Below are positions 29,517 to 31,609 of a stretch of 31,609 nucleotides of DNA, piece by piece. Source of the stretch: Chara braunii (taxonomy: Eukaryota > Streptophyta > Charophyceae > Charales > Characeae); NCBI GenBank assembly GCA_003427395.1, contig BFEA01000060.1, positions 3,616,468 through 3,648,076 on the forward strand, written 5' to 3'. Positions within the stretch are counted from its first letter, which is position 1. Every line of letters begins with the position of its first letter. The translations under genes were made by a program, and so were the position numbers. The notes below the pieces were generated by a model. The model did no database searches. It was given only the letters and a program-made list of their open reading frames with translations, and was not told the DNA's origin.

Positions 29517-29636
29517 GTTAATTAGTTAATCAATCAATTAATTATTAATTAATTAATTAATCAATCAATTAATTATTAATTAATTAAACAATTTAATTAA
29601 TTAGCTAATAATTAATTAATTATTAATTAATTAATC
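29517..29636. repeat. (TTAA/TTAATTAA)n AT-rich palindromic tract
   Basis: About 120 bp composed of TTAATTAA, AATTATTAATT and AATCAATCAATT blocks, almost free of G and C and self-complementary over many registers. Confidence 0.9.
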
Positions 29637-29659
29637 AAAATCATTACAAATGCATAATC

Positions 29660-30300
29660 ATTAGGTTCAGGTTTATCAATGTGTAAACTAAAGGTTTACC
29701 AATGTGTAAACTCTATGTTTACGTTTGCCCATAGGTTTGAGTTTACCCATGTGTAAACTACAGGTTTAGATTATCCCGAGTAAACTATAGGTTTAGGTTT
29801 ATTCCAGTGTAAACTATAGGTTTAGGTCTACCCATGTGTACAACATTGGTTCAGGTTCACTCATGTGCAAATCATAGTATAGACTATAGCTTAGGTGTAC
29901 CCATCTATAAAACAATGGTTTACGTTTCCAAAAGCGTAGACTATAGGTTTAGGTTTAGCTGTAGGTTTAGCTGTAGCCATGTGTGTAAAGCATAGGTTTA
30001 GGATTACCTATTTGAATGTTTACAAAGTATAGGTTTAGGTTTACTCACATGTAAACTATAGGTTTAGGACCTTTAGGTTTTGTGAACTTTTTAAGTTTGC
30101 CCATTTGTAAACTATGGGCCTCGATCCACTACTCACCACAGGCACAAAATACAAAAAGATATGGCGACGTATCTTCCCATGTTCTAGCGGGAGATTCATT
30201 CTCATTTTGCACATTTGGCGAGTAGTGGAGCAAGGCCCTATTAGTAAGTTTACCCATGTCTAAACTATTGGTTTACGTTTACCACTACGTAAACCCTATG
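29660..30300. repeat. Minisatellite of about 29-bp units
   Basis: The unit approximates GGTTTAGGTTTACCCATGTG followed by TAAACTATA. About 15-17 diverged copies are present, broken by a TIR element at 30116-30238. GGTTTAGGTTTA recalls the plant telomere heptamer TTTAGGG, but the unit is not telomeric repeat. Confidence 0.85.
30116..30238. mobile_element. 123-bp TIR element (MITE-like), family C, inside the minisatellite
   Basis: The ends GGGCCTCGATCCACTACTC and GAGTAGTGGAGCAAGGCCC are inverted repeats, with pairing continuing imperfectly to about 37 bp. TAT flanks both sides (30113-30115 and 30239-30241), and removal restores a normal minisatellite unit. A 3-bp target duplication and short GC-starting ends would suit a PIF/Harbinger- or CACTA-like source. 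It is non-coding. Confidence 0.8.
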
Positions 30301-30728
30301 AAACCTATGTCCGCAGTTTTTTTTCACCGAATTTTAATCAACAATCCATTCATCACCTTGATGAGTGGAAGAAGGCTGTTCTGAGCGGAATCGACGAACA
30401 TCGTGCCTTGATTAACATCACCGAGCTGATGAGCATTGGTGTTGGCGTCAACAACACGCAGGCGCACGCACAAAATACGAAAGCGGAGCGATGCAAACCG
30501 GTGTGGCAGCATCCCCAGCAGTGGAATTAAGATTGAAATTTACAAAAACTAAAAAGGATAAAAAAGGAAAAAAAAGAAAAAAAAATAAGATGATAGCAAG
30601 AGAGTGAAGGGAGGCGCTCCAGACGTGAGGAGACGACGGCATAGCAGCACACAAAAGCGAAAAAAAAAAAAAAAGAAAAAAAAAAAAAAGAAAGAAAGAA
30701 AGAAAGATAGATGTTAAAGAATCACCGC
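30301..30728. other. Non-coding stretch with A-rich tract
   Basis: It contains poly(A) with G interruptions (about 30659-30710). No gene recognised. Confidence 0.4.
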
Positions 30729-30949
30729 ATACCTTTCTCGGCCTTTTTTGGCTAAGTAAGATAAAGTGAAATGTATCTGGTCTGATCAGTTTAATATCTG
30801 ATCCGTGGTCCATCGGGCCAATGATATTACGTAAATTATTTTTTTCTGGGCCAAGGAGGGGTCAAACGGGTAAGCTTGCATGCTTGCTCGACCCTTCCTG
30901 CGTTGCTTCTGAATTGCACTGCTGCAGAGAGTGCGACCGCAACCCTCAA
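30729..30949 (+). pseudogene. U2 snRNA-like sequence with A-tail (probable retropseudogene)
   Basis: It starts ATACCTTTCTCGGCC and continues with TTGGCTAAG, GATCAGTTTAATATCTGATC, a CATCGG loop, GATATTA, an Sm-like TTATTTTTTT and a 3' domain with CCTGCGTTG and TTGCACTGCTGCA, in U2 order. The branch-site-pairing GTAGTA is changed (AGTGAAATGTATC in place of AGTGTAGTATC) and there are small insertions in stem-loop I and after it. An A-run of about 24 nt follows the end (30954-30977), and no USE/TATA promoter is seen upstream. It is more likely a retro-derived relic than an active gene. Confidence 0.75.
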
Positions 30950-30975
30950 ACTCAAAAAAAAAAAAAAAAAAAAAA

Positions 30976-31067
30976 AAGCTTGCTCGGCCCTTCCTGCGTT
31001 GGGTCTGAATTGCACTGCTGAAGAGAGTGCGACGCACCTCTCAAAAAAAAAAAAAAAAAAAAAAAAA
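30976..31067 (+). pseudogene. Second copy of the U2 3' domain with its own A-tail
   Basis: AGCTTGCTCGGCCCTTCCTG onward repeats the last 65 nt or so of the preceding U2-like sequence, with a few changes, and ends in a second A-run (31043-31067). The block of 3' domain plus A-tail is therefore present twice, with a period of about 95 bp. Confidence 0.8.
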
Positions 31068-31205
31068 GATCGCTCAAAGGATATGGTAGTATCACGTCAT
31101 CTTTTTCTTTTTTTTTTAAATCATATAGGGCGAGACTTGGAGTGAGGACGGGCGTGCCTCCACGAAGAGAAGGTAATGGCCCGAACAGTAATATCCAACA
31201 GGGAT

Positions 31206-31279
31206 TTCTCTCTGCCCTGTCCATCTTGCCATCTCTTCCTCCCTCGTTTTCCCATTCTCTTGCTATTCTCCCCTTTCCA

Positions 31280-31341
<62 letters not shown>

Positions 31342-31550
31342 CGGGGTGCGTCGGGTCACTAACGACAGCCCAATGTCCTCTCATGCGCTCCCCCCCCTTC
31401 CCCCTTCTCTCTCTCCCCTGTCCCTCTCGCCATCTCTTCCTCCATCACTTCCCGTTCTCTCACTATTCTCCCCTTCCCATTCCTCTCTCACTCCAGGGGG
31501 ATGCGTCCGATCATTAACCAAATGCCCTCTTATGCGCTTCCGCCCCCTTC

Positions 31551-31555
<5 letters not shown>
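31206..31555. repeat. Tandem repeat, two units, only one with (CT)n expansion
   Basis: Unit 1 (31206-31404) and unit 2 (31405-31555) share CCATCTCTTCCTCC, CTATTCTCCCCTT, CCATTCCTCTCTC, GGGG.TGCGTC and ATGCGCT. Unit 1 has a 57-bp (CT)n at 31283-31339 where unit 2 keeps only a short CTCTCT. A further (CT)n at 31554-31609 begins a third unit at the window edge. Confidence 0.85.

Positions 31556-31609
<54 letters not shown>

Noticed and set aside
29660-30300. Interstitial telomeric repeat
   Set aside because: Units are about 29 bp and only share GGTTTAGG-like pieces; no TTTAGGG run is present.
1-31609. CRISPR array, phage, plasmid or bacterial defence genes
   Set aside because: Introns, snRNA relics and the 20S proteasome gene show eukaryotic nuclear DNA. 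The tandem repeats lack regular repeat-spacer structure.

Overview
The window reads as a repeat-rich nuclear scaffold from a streptophyte (green plant lineage). The basis is two recognisable protein-coding loci with plant-type sequences, plant-type spliceosomal snRNA relics, GT-AG introns of up to 2 kb, and long (CT)n, (CA)n and (TGAT)n microsatellites. A large-genome charophyte such as Chara would fit, but that is inference. The window shows assembly scars: a Nextera mate-pair junction adapter at the left edge, a 99-N gap, and three single-N joins inside low-complexity tracts.

Left part (1-5733): the 3' part of a COV1/LIKE-COV (DUF502) membrane-protein gene on the plus strand. It is hidden as short exons at 2788-2914 and 5081-5166, with a plausible terminal exon at 5548-5733. 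The sequence before the first recognised exon and the 2.2 kb intron carry two foldback elements of one family (A), an antisense full-length U6 snRNA pseudogene, and two head-to-head elements of another TIR family (B). A 62-bp duplication next to the second exon creates an in-frame alternative 3' splice site.

Middle (5734-17295): no gene recognised. The content is diverged tandem duplications, microsatellites, a 3'-truncated U6 copy beside a single-N join, another family B element (13401-13563), a foldback cluster (13690-14165) and a set of related AT-rich repeats (15285-16975).

Centre (17296-21700): two tandem copies of an 0.8 kb unit. The first is split by a 1.24 kb insertion with 10-bp terminal inverted repeats, GC-rich ends and a core of (TGAT)n and G-rich palindromes around the assembly gap. 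A diverged minisatellite of about 17 units follows.

Right part (21700-31609): mostly unrecognised sequence up to 25 kb, then microsatellites, a U6 fragment and purine-rich tracts. An uninterrupted 235-codon proteasome alpha-2 gene (PAB/PSMA2 type) lies on the minus strand at 28229-28936. Its immediate 3' side (27187-28205) holds about seven decayed copies of its own last exon-sized segment, interleaved with (GA)n/(AC)n tracts. Upstream of it are GC-rich tandem repeats and a G-box, then an AT-rich tract, a minisatellite interrupted by a TIR element (30116-30238), a U2 snRNA-like sequence with A-tails, and a (CT)-bearing tandem repeat at the right edge.

The two genes are not functionally linked. 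The main interest lies in the non-coding material: self-derived gene-fragment arrays, snRNA retro-relics and several undescribed-looking foldback/TIR element families. No prokaryotic system, virus or CRISPR array was seen.
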